From Novosphingobium sp. (GTDB taxonomy: Bacteria > Pseudomonadota > Alphaproteobacteria > Sphingomonadales > Sphingomonadaceae), in the NCBI RefSeq assembly GCF_030699305.1, contig NZ_JAUYNB010000005.1, positions 1 to 42,530 of the forward strand: a DNA stretch of 42,530 bases, given 5' to 3'. A model generated the notes under the pieces. The model worked only from the letters and a program-made list of their open reading frames with translations, had not been told where the DNA came from and searched no databases. How positions within the stretch are numbered: position 1 is the stretch's first letter; every line of letters starts with the position of its first letter. Of the stretch, positions 16,759-28,087 are shown piece after piece. Position numbers and translations under genes: made by a program.

Positions 16759-18399
16759 TCACAGCCCCGGATAAGTCTGATGTGCGTCATTGGGCCACTT
16801 GAAGTTGGTGTGGGTGGCAGAGACGCTGAAATCGAGCGCCGTTACCTGGTGCCACCAGCCGATAGGTATGAACAGCGCGTCACCCGGTGCCAGAACGATC
16901 TCATAGGTCTGCACATCGTGAGCCAGCGGATAGCTGGCTTCGTCGATATCCGTGATGTCGACCATGCGGCTGAACACATGGTCATCGTTGTACAGCTTTC
17001 CGTACTGGGACGGCGGGATCATGATGATACGCTTACGACCGCGAATCTGGACGAGAAGGTTGTTGGTCAGATCGTGATGGAGCGGGGTGAATGTTCCTTC
17101 ACCGCCGATCCAGAGCATCCCCCGTGCCCCGGATGCCTCGCCATCAAGAACCGCATCGATATTGTCCAGATCGGCATGGAGCGGCTCGATCGCGGCTGCG
17201 TTGGACGCCGAATTGTAGGCCGTCATATACAGGTCGTTTGCTGCGCCCGGCTGCTGGATTTCGTTGATGAAGCGGCTGAACGGCATGGACTGGCGAAAGG
17301 CGTCCTTCTGCCTTTCGTAATTGCCACCGGCATTGCGGCCGGCCTGTACCTCGACCGGACTGTCGCCAAGCCGGGCTGCCAGATACTCAGGTGTCCAGCG
17401 CATCAGCGCCGACCAGTGGCCGATGGCATTGCCGAGAATGACGGGACGGCCCGGGGCGTAATGTTCGTCGAGGAATTCGTCGCCGCTGATGTTTTCCTTC
17501 CGGAATATGGCGCTCGCCTGCGCGGAAAGGCTCCGGCACCGCTCTTGTGTCTGCAGGATCCAGTCGCGCTTCAAAGTTCCGACATCGTCCGTCTGCCGCG
17601 TTTGCGGCGGATTGAGATCGTGGTGCGAAACCGGGCATTTCGGCTCGGGAATGTCTGGCTTCAGGGCCCCGCCAAACGGCTGTAGATGCAGCTTGGTCTG
17701 GTGATCGCGGATGGCCGTTTCGCCGTGCGGATCGATCCCGCGGTAATAGAGCTTCTGCCACTTGTCCTTCGGATCGGCGGGGCAACTGATCGCGACCTGC
17801 TTGTGAAAATCGTCCCGCAACTGGCTCCATTTTTCGAACTGGGCTTTCAAGTCGGCATCGTCATCGATGGACAGGTACTGCGGCTCGATTGCCTCGATGA
17901 TGTTCCGCTGCACGGGAGCAATGAAGCAGAAGGGTTCGTTCTCCTCGAACCGGACCCGATGATTGGCGCGGGTGAAGCGCCAGTTCATGGTGAAGGTGTA
18001 GGGCGACCAATCGGTTTCGATGATGCCTGAAAGCGGGCTAATGCCATCCTTTGCCGCATTGGGCAGGCCGCTGACCGACAGGTTCCAGCCCGGAGAAGTC
18101 CGGAACAGGCCAGCAACGTGGAACGTGATGGTGCCCAGTCCGAACAGGGCGACCGGCGCATCGTGCGGTTCTGTGCCTTCATCCGTCAGAATCGTCACAT
18201 CTGCCGCCATCGGGCCGCCGTTCCAGACCGCTTCGAAGCCACATGGGCTCAGGATTTCCCAGCCGTGGGAATTGCCGATTGCCAACGGCAGGCAGCGATA
18301 GGGAAAGGCTTCGGGAGCAGTATCCATCCAGTCGCGGCGGGTGGATGCCGGACGGATGCGGGGCTTCCAGCCGTCATACAGATAGCACTTCAGTTCCAT
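16759..18399 (-). CDS. DUF6065-JmjC (cupin-like 2OG oxygenase) fusion protein
   Basis: A two-part protein of 546 residues. Residues 1 to about 240 resemble DUF6065: RRDWMDTAPEAFPYRCLPL, GWEILSPCGFEAVWNGG and WSPYTFTMNWRFTR are its conserved blocks. Residues about 300-540 form a JmjC/cupin_8 domain with PVILGNAIGHWSALMRWT, the iron ligands His441-x-Asp443 (PLHHDLTNN) and distal His517 (GWWHQVTALD), and Lys455 in RGRKRIIMI as a candidate 2-oxoglutarate contact. The full facial triad predicts an active Fe(II)/2OG hydroxylase; relatives hydroxylate protein side chains. DUF6065 has no known function. It starts 19 bases after the L,D-transpeptidase gene, in a cluster with a Pro/Thr-rich exoprotein that could be a substrate (inference). 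Confidence 0.78.
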   Translation of the reverse strand: MELKCYLYDGWKPRIRPASTRRDWMDTAPEAFPYRCLPLAIGNSHGWEILSPCGFEAVWNGGPMAADVTILTDEGTEPHDAPVALFGLGTITFHVAGLFRTSPGWNLSVSGLPNAAKDGISPLSGIIETDWSPYTFTMNWRFTRANHRVRFEENEPFCFIAPVQRNIIEAIEPQYLSIDDDADLKAQFEKWSQLRDDFHKQVAISCPADPKDKWQKLYYRGIDPHGETAIRDHQTKLHLQPFGGALKPDIPEPKCPVSHHDLNPPQTRQTDDVGTLKRDWILQTQERCRSLSAQASAIFRKENISGDEFLDEHYAPGRPVILGNAIGHWSALMRWTPEYLAARLGDSPVEVQAGRNAGGNYERQKDAFRQSMPFSRFINEIQQPGAANDLYMTAYNSASNAAAIEPLHADLDNIDAVLDGEASGARGMLWIGGEGTFTPLHHDLTNNLLVQIRGRKRIIMIPPSQYGKLYNDDHVFSRMVDITDIDEASYPLAHDVQTYEIVLAPGDALFIPIGWWHQVTALDFSVSATHTNFKWPNDAHQTYPGL

Positions 18400-18418
18400 T
18401 CAAAGTGTCCTCCGTCGG

Positions 18419-19168
18419 TTATGGTGCGGCCCCTGGCCGGTCGGTCGGCTCCTGCATGGCAAAAACCTGATAAATCGATGCGATTTCCGGCAGGATGTAG
18501 GTGATCCCGGTCGTGTTGGTGAAAGTCGTCCGCACGACGGTTTCATAGAAATTCGCGGGCACATTTATGCATCCGAAGGAGATGCGGTTGTCGAGAACCG
18601 AAGGACTCTGCAACCGCTTCAGGCGACGCTCGGCAGGGTTGGTGGTGATGACCGGATGCAGCGACATCGAGGACACGTAATCGATCCACAAGATGTCCTT
18701 GTTTGCCTGATTGTGGCCGGCAGACGTGATGAAGCGCCCGGCGGCGGTAATACGTTCGCTCGATGAGATGGCCGACAACTTGCGCGAGCCAATGTCTGCC
18801 GGAGCGATATCGCCCTTTGCCATTCCGAGCAGGACGGGGGCTGCACCGCGCAGCAGTCCGACCGCATCGAAGACAAACACTTTCGCGTTGACCTTGTCGA
18901 CAATGATGAAGGGCAGGCCCTGATTGTCGGCTTGCAGGACAACCCAGTCGGCAACCTGTCGCGCTTCGCGCGACGCATCCTCACCGCGGAAATCGGCTTG
19001 TCGATGAATCTGAGCAGGGGGAAGCTCGCTGCTGGCGGTCGCCGCTGAAACAGCATCGGACATGAGCGGCCCTGCGAGCAGGAATGCAACCATTCCAACC
19101 CACTGGCGGGCCGGACCTGAGGCGATCCGGCCCGTGTAGATCATTCTGATTGGGGCGTGGGTCAACAT
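18419..19168 (-). CDS. Murein L,D-transpeptidase-like (YkuD-type) protein
   Basis: A 249-residue protein with an N-terminal hydrophobic segment (about 22-43) suited to export. The catalytic signature is RISFGCINVP at residues 195-204, giving nucleophile Cys200; His171 lies in SLHPV at the expected distance. These fit the L,D-transpeptidase catalytic-domain family, which forms 3-3 crosslinks or attaches proteins to peptidoglycan in the periplasm. The canonical HG before the Cys motif is HP here, so activity is likely but not certain. It starts 15 bases after the TpsA-type exoprotein and is 19 bases from the JmjC gene, so co-transcription is likely. It may link the exoprotein or its pore to the cell wall (inference). 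Confidence 0.8.
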   Translation of the reverse strand: MLTHAPIRMIYTGRIASGPARQWVGMVAFLLAGPLMSDAVSAATASSELPPAQIHRQADFRGEDASREARQVADWVVLQADNQGLPFIIVDKVNAKVFVFDAVGLLRGAAPVLLGMAKGDIAPADIGSRKLSAISSSERITAAGRFITSAGHNQANKDILWIDYVSSMSLHPVITTNPAERRLKRLQSPSVLDNRISFGCINVPANFYETVVRTTFTNTTGITYILPEIASIYQVFAMQEPTDRPGAAP

Positions 19169-19183
19169 CCTTGCATCGAAGCC

Positions 19184-21901
<2,718 letters not shown>

Positions 21902-21941
21902 GAAATTGTCCTTGGTTTCTGACCCAGGCCAGCACACGTTG

Positions 21942-23615
21942 TCAGAAGAATTTGGCGATCTGTATCCAGAACCTGCCCGAACGATCGGGGGCCGAAGTGG
22001 CCGCAGTGTTGCCGATCTTGCGCGAGTAGGCGGCCTTCACGATGAAGTTGCCGGGGTCTGACCAGGTAACACCTACGCCATAGCCGCTGCGATGCGCGCT
22101 ATTGCTTCCGGCAAACCAGGGATTCTTGGCCAAGGTGACGGCCCCTGTGTCCACGAAGCCGATCAATTGGACCTGCCCCGGTAAGCTTGCCGACAAGGCG
22201 GGCAGCGTCAGCCTTGCCTCGATGGTGGCAAGATAGCCCTCGTCACCATAGGCCTCGCCCTCAGGATAGGCGCGCACACCATAGGCGCCACCCAGTTCCA
22301 TCCGTTCTGAGCTGTCGAGGTTCTTGGAGGCCAATTGCCCTCTGATCGACCCATAAAGCGAGAGCGGGCCGACCAGAGTCTGCAGGCGTGATGCGCTTAA
22401 TTGCAGCTTGGCATAATTGCCATCGCTGCGCGCCGTAAGGGCATCGTCCGCAAGATCAAGCGGGGTCTTCAGCCGCAGCGTACCGATGGTCGCACTGATC
22501 GAGTAGGTGCTCCAGGCACCTCCGCCCAGGCTATCGTGGAAGCTCCCGTTGAGGCCCACCATCAGCGAGCGCGTTGTCCGATCAGTTTCCGACCCGGTCA
22601 GGCGGACCTTATCCTTGAACCATTTGGCCTCTGCCGCTGTGACGAAAAAGAGATTGTGATCGCGTGATCGGATCAGCGGATAGCTGGCATAGATGCTGGC
22701 GATATCCGCCGTGCCGCTGGCGTCGAGGCTTTTGAACTCGCGGCCCAGGGCATACCGGATATGGGCATAGGACACGCCCACGGTCGCCAGGCCAAACTGC
22801 GTCTGATAAGCAACGCGGCCATAGACCATGCCAAGGTTTGAAGCGAGCAGACGGAAGCTGGCCACATCGCCATGTCCCGTAATGTTGTTGAAATTCACGG
22901 TGCCGCCAAGCCGGTATTCGCCAGTGTAGCGGTTGCCGGCATTGTCCGCCTCGATCACGCCGGTTACGCGCCGACCAGGCTCGACATTCACGACAAGATC
23001 GGATGTTCCCTCCAATGTGCCGGGCTTCAAGGTGGCGTTGACAGCAACGCCGGGGATGTCAGACAATAACAGAAGCCGTCGTTCCAGCGGGGCGCTGGCC
23101 ACCACATCACCGCTGTCCAGCCCATGCAGCACCGCGCGAGCCTGTCTGTCCCCGAGGCTGGAATGGTTCTGGACGTCAATTGCTCCATAGCGTCCCTCGA
23201 TCACTGCTATGGTCACCCTGCCGCCGCTGACGTCCTGTGCTGGCACATAGGCCTGCGCCAAGGGATAGCCGCGGCTGTTGTAATAGTTTGTGATTTTCAT
23301 GGCCGCGTTGCGCAGGTCGCCCAGAGCAAGTTCTCCACCCGGCTTGAAGCCTGTCGCTGCGATCAGTTCACTTTCAACAAAGACCGTTTGCCCAGTGACA
23401 TGCAACGCATCGACGCGAATTCTGGTGCCATCCGATGCCGAGGCAACTGGCGTATCTTTCGATGTGATCCTTATGTCAGGGATTGTTATCCGCGATTGGG
23501 GGGGTGGCGGGATCTGCTGTATTTGCTGGCCAGCATCGGGCACCTGCTGTGCCAATGCTCCCTGGCTGGTCGTTACAAATGTAGCGGTTATCAAGCAGCA
23601 TCTGAATAGCGTCAT
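21942..23615 (-). CDS. Two-partner secretion outer membrane transporter (TpsB, ShlB/FhaC/HecB family)
   Basis: A 557-residue Omp85-type pore. It has a signal peptide ending ALAQ and a Pro-rich linker (31-48). POTRA-type repeats follow (about 65-215), including the [17 protein letters not shown] and [13 protein letters not shown] blocks. A 16-strand barrel carries the lid/loop-6 signature [14 protein letters not shown] at 447-460. The C-terminal phenylalanine (QIAKFF) is the barrel assembly signal. It exports the haemagglutinin-type protein encoded just downstream. GGGGAA precedes the ATG. It is the first gene of the five-gene leftward cluster, so the promoter for the whole set should lie at 23616-23800. 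Confidence 0.95.
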   Translation of the reverse strand: MTLFRCCLITATFVTTSQGALAQQVPDAGQQIQQIPPPPQSRITIPDIRITSKDTPVASASDGTRIRVDALHVTGQTVFVESELIAATGFKPGGELALGDLRNAAMKITNYYNSRGYPLAQAYVPAQDVSGGRVTIAVIEGRYGAIDVQNHSSLGDRQARAVLHGLDSGDVVASAPLERRLLLLSDIPGVAVNATLKPGTLEGTSDLVVNVEPGRRVTGVIEADNAGNRYTGEYRLGGTVNFNNITGHGDVASFRLLASNLGMVYGRVAYQTQFGLATVGVSYAHIRYALGREFKSLDASGTADIASIYASYPLIRSRDHNLFFVTAAEAKWFKDKVRLTGSETDRTTRSLMVGLNGSFHDSLGGGAWSTYSISATIGTLRLKTPLDLADDALTARSDGNYAKLQLSASRLQTLVGPLSLYGSIRGQLASKNLDSSERMELGGAYGVRAYPEGEAYGDEGYLATIEARLTLPALSASLPGQVQLIGFVDTGAVTLAKNPWFAGSNSAHRSGYGVGVTWSDPGNFIVKAAYSRKIGNTAATSAPDRSGRFWIQIAKFF

Positions 23616-23809
23616 AGCCGTTCCCCAATACCAGCACCCGTTGAAACAAAAATGATTCGATAAGAATCAGATGAAGCACATGAACATTCGAAAATGATAA
23701 CCGGGGGGACGGGAAGTTGTTCCGTCGGTGGTTAGATAAATTCGGACCCTATTCATGTCGGAATCGACGAATTTTCATTCGTTGGATGAGAGCCCGATTC
23801 AAATGTTCA
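23616..23809 (-). promoter_or_regulatory. AT-rich upstream region of the TPS operon with palindrome
   Basis: This non-coding stretch lies ahead of tpsB and is markedly AT-rich for the window. It contains the palindrome TGATTC-GATAA-GAATCA at 23653-23669, a candidate operator, and an imperfect hairpin ACGGGAA/TTCCGT near 23709-23726. The far end borders the transposase fragment. No exact promoter hexamers are claimed. Confidence 0.45.
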
Positions 23810-23995
23810 TCAAGCGTAACAGCACCTTGCGGTACGGTGTGTGACCATTCGGATCGAGGCTATGAGCGCCGATGTGGTTGAAGAAGCGATGGAACGCTCC
23901 CAATCTTCGGCCAATCGTTGGCGTCGGCCCAGCCATGCGAACGTCCGCTCGACACAATGCACAGCAACGCGCTCACGACCTCGCGAATGTCCGTC
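23810..23995 (-). mobile_element. IS5-family transposase, C-terminal remnant
   Basis: Minus-strand translation ending at TGA 23810-23812 gives CVERTFAWLGRRQRLAEDWE, then RSIASSTTSALIASIRMVTH. This matches the end of IS5-family DDE transposases, where (V)ERTFAWL follows the catalytic Glu region. The reading frame continues only a short way upstream (RGRERVAVH) before similarity is lost. No intact transposase or clear terminal inverted repeat pair is present. It is a scar of an insertion upstream of the TPS operon. Confidence 0.72.
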
Positions 23996-24056
23996 GCGCC
24001 GCTGCCAGCCAGACTTCGCCGACGGGATGAACGGCGCGGTGAGTGGTCACTCGCGA

Positions 24057-24260
24057 TCGGTCAAATCGGATGATCTGGCCACTCTGCAGCATCTGGCTGG
24101 ACGTGCTCTTTCCTTGGCCAATGTCGTGGTGGTGACCGGCGGCGCATCGGTTGGTGAGCGGGACTACGCCAGGGCGATGTTCGCCGAACAGGAACTTGAG
24201 CCGCTCTTTACGAAGGTCGCGATCAAACCCGCAAAGCCGATCTGGATCGGCTGCTCACAT
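24057..24260 (+). pseudogene. moeA fragment (molybdopterin molybdenumtransferase)
   Basis: One frame reads DDLATLQHLAGRALSLANVV, then VVTGGASVGERDYARAMF and LFTKVAIKPAKPIWIG. This is the central MoCF domain of MoeA, where TGGxSVG-D binds molybdopterin and the AxxPGKP-type segment follows. The N-terminal half, the GLPGNP block and the C-terminus are missing; the frame runs on to 24365 as unrelated sequence. It joins the transposase remnant near 24010, so an insertion or deletion event probably truncated it. No other molybdenum cofactor gene is in the window. Confidence 0.68.
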
Positions 24261-24375
24261 GGCTTGGCCGGCTTCTCCGAAAGCGGACTGGCAGCATATG
24301 GCGGCCTTCCTAAGGAGCTGGGCTGCTTATTGCCTGCGCCACAATCCCGGATTTACGATGCGTAACCGAGGCTTC

Positions 24376-25077
24376 TTACGCCGCCTTGCCTTGCACTTCT
24401 TCAACCGTTCGGCCGTCACGAATATTGTAAAGCCGCTTGAAGGTCGGGATGATCTTTTCATCGTGAGTGACAATGATGATTGCCGTATCAAATTGCCTGG
24501 CCATGTCATTGAGCAGCCCCACAACTGCGAGGGCCCTTTGACCATCTAGCGGCGCAGTTGGTTCGTCGGCGAGGATCACCGGCGGACGATTGATCAGCGC
24601 ACGTGCAATGGCGACACGCTGCTGCTCCCCTCCCGAGAGCTGTGAGGGCATAGCAGCCGCGCGGTGACCGACATCCAGTGCATCAAGGAGATCGCGGGCC
24701 AACCTTCGAGCCTCTGCATTGGGTTTTCCGGCCAGCATGGGCAGCAACGCGACATTGTCCGTCACATCGAGGAACGGGATCAGGTAGGGTGCCTGAAAAA
24801 TGAAGCCGATCATATCGCGGCGCAGCGCGCGCAGATCGCGTACTTTCCAGCCATTGTCATAAATGCACTGGTCGCCAATCGTCATCTTGCCAGACGTCGG
24901 TTCGATCACCGCGCCAAGGCATTTGAGCAGGGTGCTCTTGCCCGAACCCGATGGCCCGATCAGCCCCACGACTTCGCCCTTGGCCACGGCCATGTCTACG
25001 CCGCGCAGGGCATGAACCGCTGTCTCGCCGCTACCATAGGTCTTGACGACATTCTCAAGGATGATGCCTTCAGCCAC
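24376..25077 (-). CDS. ABC transporter ATP-binding protein (DevA/MacB/LolD-like)
   Basis: A 233-residue ATPase with all nucleotide-binding motifs: Walker [10 protein letters not shown] at 41-49, Q-loop Gln95, signature LSGGEQQR at 147-154, Walker B VILADEP at 167-173 and switch His205. The D-loop reads APLD where ALD is usual, a minor difference. It belongs to the group that works with FtsX-like permeases and HlyD-type adaptors to export glycolipids, peptides or drugs. It is the last gene of the tetR operon, overlapping the permease gene by eight bases. Confidence 0.93.
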   Translation of the reverse strand: MAEGIILENVVKTYGSGETAVHALRGVDMAVAKGEVVGLIGPSGSGKSTLLKCLGAVIEPTSGKMTIGDQCIYDNGWKVRDLRALRRDMIGFIFQAPYLIPFLDVTDNVALLPMLAGKPNAEARRLARDLLDALDVGHRAAAMPSQLSGGEQQRVAIARALINRPPVILADEPTAPLDGQRALAVVGLLNDMARQFDTAIIIVTHDEKIIPTFKRLYNIRDGRTVEEVQGKAA

Positions 25078-26272
25078 CGATCGCCTCCGCCGGATCGACC
25101 TTGATCGCGGCCTGGATGGCCAGAAAGCTGGCCAATGTGCAGATCAGCATCACCGCCCCGAAGCCCAGAATCGAATCCGATGGCAGCAGCAGAACATATT
25201 TGGGGAAGAAGGGCGCCCACAGGCTGGCTGCGATCTTGCCAACGATAAAGCCAATCAGTCCCAACCCCAGGGCCTGTTGCAGGATCATCCAAGAGATCGT
25301 GCGATTGCGTGTGCCGATCAGTTTCAGCACGGCAATTTCACGGATCTTGCCGATGGTCATGGTGTAGATGATGAAGGCCACGATAGCCGCACTGACAATC
25401 GACAGGATGACAAGGAACATCGCGATCTGCCGGGCCGAGTTGGCGATCAGCTTCTGAACCAGGATTTCCTCCATCTCAGCCCGGGTATAAACCGTCAGGC
25501 GTTGCCAGCGGCGGATGGCGGCGGCGACTTCATCGGGATTGGCATCCGGCGTGATGGTGACCAGAATGGCATTGACGTTGGTATTGCCCGATTGAACCGC
25601 GTTTACGGCTTGCCCCACCGCCGGATTGCCCGGCGGGTTCAGTTGCGGGTTGGCCGCCGTGCGCGCCCGCTGTCGGACAATGGCGTCGCTGTCCTTCTGG
25701 AATTGGGCTGCCTGCGCATCCTTCAAAGACAAGAACAGCATCGGATCGCCGCCCGATGACACCATCCGGCTGGTCAGCCCGACAATCGTAAAAAAATTGC
25801 GGCGCACTTTGACGCGATCACCAATCGCGAAGCCGGTCTTCACATCGGCCACAGCTTCATAGTGGCCACGCACGATCTGGCGTCCGGAAATCAGATGGGT
25901 GGGCTGGCCGGGCAATCCCGGTTCGCCCATTTCCGCTCCGACGACCATCACCCGCACATCCTTGTCACCATGTGCGATCTGCATGGTGAGGTAAGTAACC
26001 CCCGCGGCCTGGGCGACACCGCGCATCGCCTGGATCGGGCGTTCGCTATCCTCGGTCAGGCTGGAGGGTTCGGCATAGGGGCCAAGCGTATCCTTCTGCA
26101 CCACCCACAGGTCGGCCCGACTATTGTCGAGCAAGGCCTGCGCATCATCGACCATCCCGCGATAGACACCCGCCATCGATAGAGTGACGCCGATCAGCAA
26201 GCCCAATCCCACGCCGGTGAGCACAAATTTGCCCCAGCCATGCAGGATATCGCGCCCGGCCAGACTGATCAT
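25070..26272 (-). CDS. ABC transporter permease, FtsX/DevC-like
   Basis: A 400-residue permease with the MacB/DevC plan. One N-terminal membrane helix (about 15-37) is followed by a large periplasmic domain. Three C-terminal helices are around 280-305, 330-355 and 370-390. The cytoplasmic loop TIGKIREIAVLKLIGTRNRT contacts the ATPase, and VDPAEAIGG is the typical end. The start overlaps the adaptor stop by four bases (ATGA). DevC-type permeases need an adaptor and a TolC-like outer membrane channel; the adaptor is next door but no TolC gene is in the window. Confidence 0.92.
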   Translation of the reverse strand: MISLAGRDILHGWGKFVLTGVGLGLLIGVTLSMAGVYRGMVDDAQALLDNSRADLWVVQKDTLGPYAEPSSLTEDSERPIQAMRGVAQAAGVTYLTMQIAHGDKDVRVMVVGAEMGEPGLPGQPTHLISGRQIVRGHYEAVADVKTGFAIGDRVKVRRNFFTIVGLTSRMVSSGGDPMLFLSLKDAQAAQFQKDSDAIVRQRARTAANPQLNPPGNPAVGQAVNAVQSGNTNVNAILVTITPDANPDEVAAAIRRWQRLTVYTRAEMEEILVQKLIANSARQIAMFLVILSIVSAAIVAFIIYTMTIGKIREIAVLKLIGTRNRTISWMILQQALGLGLIGFIVGKIAASLWAPFFPKYVLLLPSDSILGFGAVMLICTLASFLAIQAAIKVDPAEAIGG

Positions 26273-27450
26273 GGCAGCGCATCGACAATGCTGAACCGAC
26301 TGTTGGTGGAGAGTGCCTTGGCACTATGCAGCACGATCCTTTCGCCCTTGGCGAGGCCACCCAGGACCTGCACCCAGCCGCCGAGGTCTTCGGCGCCCAA
26401 CTTGACGGGTGCAAATTCAAGATCACCATCACGGATTACCCACACGCCAACCTGACCATCGATCCGGTGAACGGCTGCATTGGGAATGGCCAGCGATCGT
26501 GCCTGTGCGGGCAGGGCCACGGTGACCTCCGCCAACTCACCGATAGCGGGCAGGCCGCCGGTGATCGTAAACCGCGCCTTTGCGAGCACTTCCTCGGTCA
26601 ACGCATCTGCCATCGGCTCAACGCGTTCGATTATTCCCGGCACGGGCGCGTCCGGCCTTGACCGCAGAGCGATCCGCACCGCTTGACCCGCAGCCAGACC
26701 CGCCGATTGGGTCTGATCGAAGCGCACGTTGATCCACAATTGCGAAGGATCGATGATTTCGATCACAGCTTGGCCGGCCACCACGGTCGTGCCGGGTTCC
26801 ACAGCGCGGCGCACCACCAGTCCTGCGTGCGGTGCGACAAGCCGCAGATTGGCGCGCTGCTCGACCAACGCCGACCGTTCCGCGCCCAGACGTCCCCGAT
26901 CCATTGCAGCAGCACTGCGATTTGCCTGCGCAGCGGCAAGTCCTGCCTGAGCAGCGGCCAGCTCCTGACGGCGTTGATCCACCATCGCATCGGTGACCCA
27001 GCCCCCCCGTTTCAGCTCTTCCGTCCGTCCGGCCACAGAGCGGGCGAGGGCGACCCGCGCATTGGCATCCGCAATCTGAGCTACGGCGGCCTGTTCCAGC
27101 GCGGCCGACCGCGCAGTCCCGCCAGCCGCAGCATCGATGCGCTGATCAAGATCGATGGGATCGATCTGCGCCAGCAATTGCCCTGCCTGTACTGTATCCC
27201 CCACATCCACGGCGACCATTGTCACCCGGCCCGCAGCGGTTGGCCCGACTTTCTGCGTGTAGCGCGCTTCGACGGTGCCGATGCCGAACATGGCCGGGGA
27301 AACGCTGCGTTCTCCCACTTGCGTGACTGTCACGTTGGTCGGTGCCAACGGGCCGGATCGAAAGGCAACCCATGCAAACAACAGCAGCAAGGGCACCAGC
27401 ACCGCCAGCATTGTCCATCCACGGCGGCTCATGGTGAACGGCACGGTCAT
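26269..27450 (-). CDS. HlyD/RND-type periplasmic adaptor protein
   Basis: A 393-residue membrane fusion protein. One N-terminal membrane anchor (about 13-31) is followed by the first half of a lipoyl domain (VGPTAAGRVTMVAVDVGDTV). Ala-rich coiled-coil helices span about 100-200. The second lipoyl half (LRLVAPHAGLVVRRAVEPGTTV) and beta-barrel and membrane-proximal domains follow. It bridges the ABC permease to an outer membrane channel across the periplasm. Both ends overlap neighbours by four bases, so the operon is translationally coupled from tetR onward. Confidence 0.93.
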   Translation of the reverse strand: MTVPFTMSRRGWTMLAVLVPLLLLFAWVAFRSGPLAPTNVTVTQVGERSVSPAMFGIGTVEARYTQKVGPTAAGRVTMVAVDVGDTVQAGQLLAQIDPIDLDQRIDAAAGGTARSAALEQAAVAQIADANARVALARSVAGRTEELKRGGWVTDAMVDQRRQELAAAQAGLAAAQANRSAAAMDRGRLGAERSALVEQRANLRLVAPHAGLVVRRAVEPGTTVVAGQAVIEIIDPSQLWINVRFDQTQSAGLAAGQAVRIALRSRPDAPVPGIIERVEPMADALTEEVLAKARFTITGGLPAIGELAEVTVALPAQARSLAIPNAAVHRIDGQVGVWVIRDGDLEFAPVKLGAEDLGGWVQVLGGLAKGERIVLHSAKALSTNSRFSIVDALP

Positions 27451-28049
27451 TTGGTTCCTCGCAGTCCATCCAGGAAGACTTCGAAAAGCCTCGCCGATAT
27501 CGCAGGCATCGTGGTGAAATCATCGGCCGCCATCGCCTGCATCACCAACCCTTGCACCATGCCAAGGAACATCGTGGCGGCCGCGGCGCAGTCAGCCTTT
27601 TCGTCTATTTGGCCTTGCGTCTTGGCAAGTTCGAGCAGGCCAAGCACACGACTGCGATACCCGCTCATCAGCGCCCGCACCCTCGCCTTGCCGGGGGCGT
27701 CGGCATCGCGCTGCAACTCTCCGAACAGGATTCTTGGGACTCCGACATGCTCTACAACAAAATCGATATGGGCAACGAAAATGGCCTGCAATCGATCTGT
27801 GGGCGTTGCTCCAGCAACTCCATCAATCCGCGCCAGCAGTGTATCGCTCGTCCATTCCATCACGGCCAACCAGACGGCCTGCTTGTCGGAGAAATGACGA
27901 AAGAGCGCCCCTTGGGTTACCCCCATATGCGCTGCAATCTGCGCAGTGGTGATATCTGCGGGATTGGTCGTAGCCGCCAGCGTGATAACCGCTTCAACGG
28001 TTGCGGCCCGGCGCACATCGGCAGGAAGTTTCGTGCGAGTCATGAGCAT
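27447..28049 (-). CDS. TetR/AcrR family transcriptional regulator
   Basis: A 200-residue repressor. The N-terminal helix-turn-helix is around residues 33-58 (ITTAQIAAHMGVTQGALFRH, then FSDK), the classic TetR signature. The remainder is a helical ligand-binding domain. ATGs at codons 1 and 3 are both possible. The stop overlaps the adaptor start (ATGA), and a perfect palindrome lies six bases upstream of the start codon, so it very probably represses its own operon and is released by the exporter's substrate. This is the usual logic of such systems; the ligand is unknown. Confidence 0.93.
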   Translation of the reverse strand: MLMTRTKLPADVRRAATVEAVITLAATTNPADITTAQIAAHMGVTQGALFRHFSDKQAVWLAVMEWTSDTLLARIDGVAGATPTDRLQAIFVAHIDFVVEHVGVPRILFGELQRDADAPGKARVRALMSGYRSRVLGLLELAKTQGQIDEKADCAAAATMFLGMVQGLVMQAMAADDFTTMPAISARLFEVFLDGLRGTK

Positions 28050-28055
28050 TCATAC

Positions 28056-28087
28056 CACTAAGATAGTAATTGACCACTATCTTAGTG
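28056..28087 (-). promoter_or_regulatory. Predicted TetR operator overlapping the exporter-operon promoter
   Basis: A perfect 12-bp inverted repeat, CACTAAGATAGT and ACTATCTTAGTG, with an 8-base spacer. It ends six bases from the tetR start codon. On the minus strand it contains a -10-like TACTAT, so bound repressor would block transcription. The transcript must be leaderless or have a very short leader. Confidence 0.85.
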
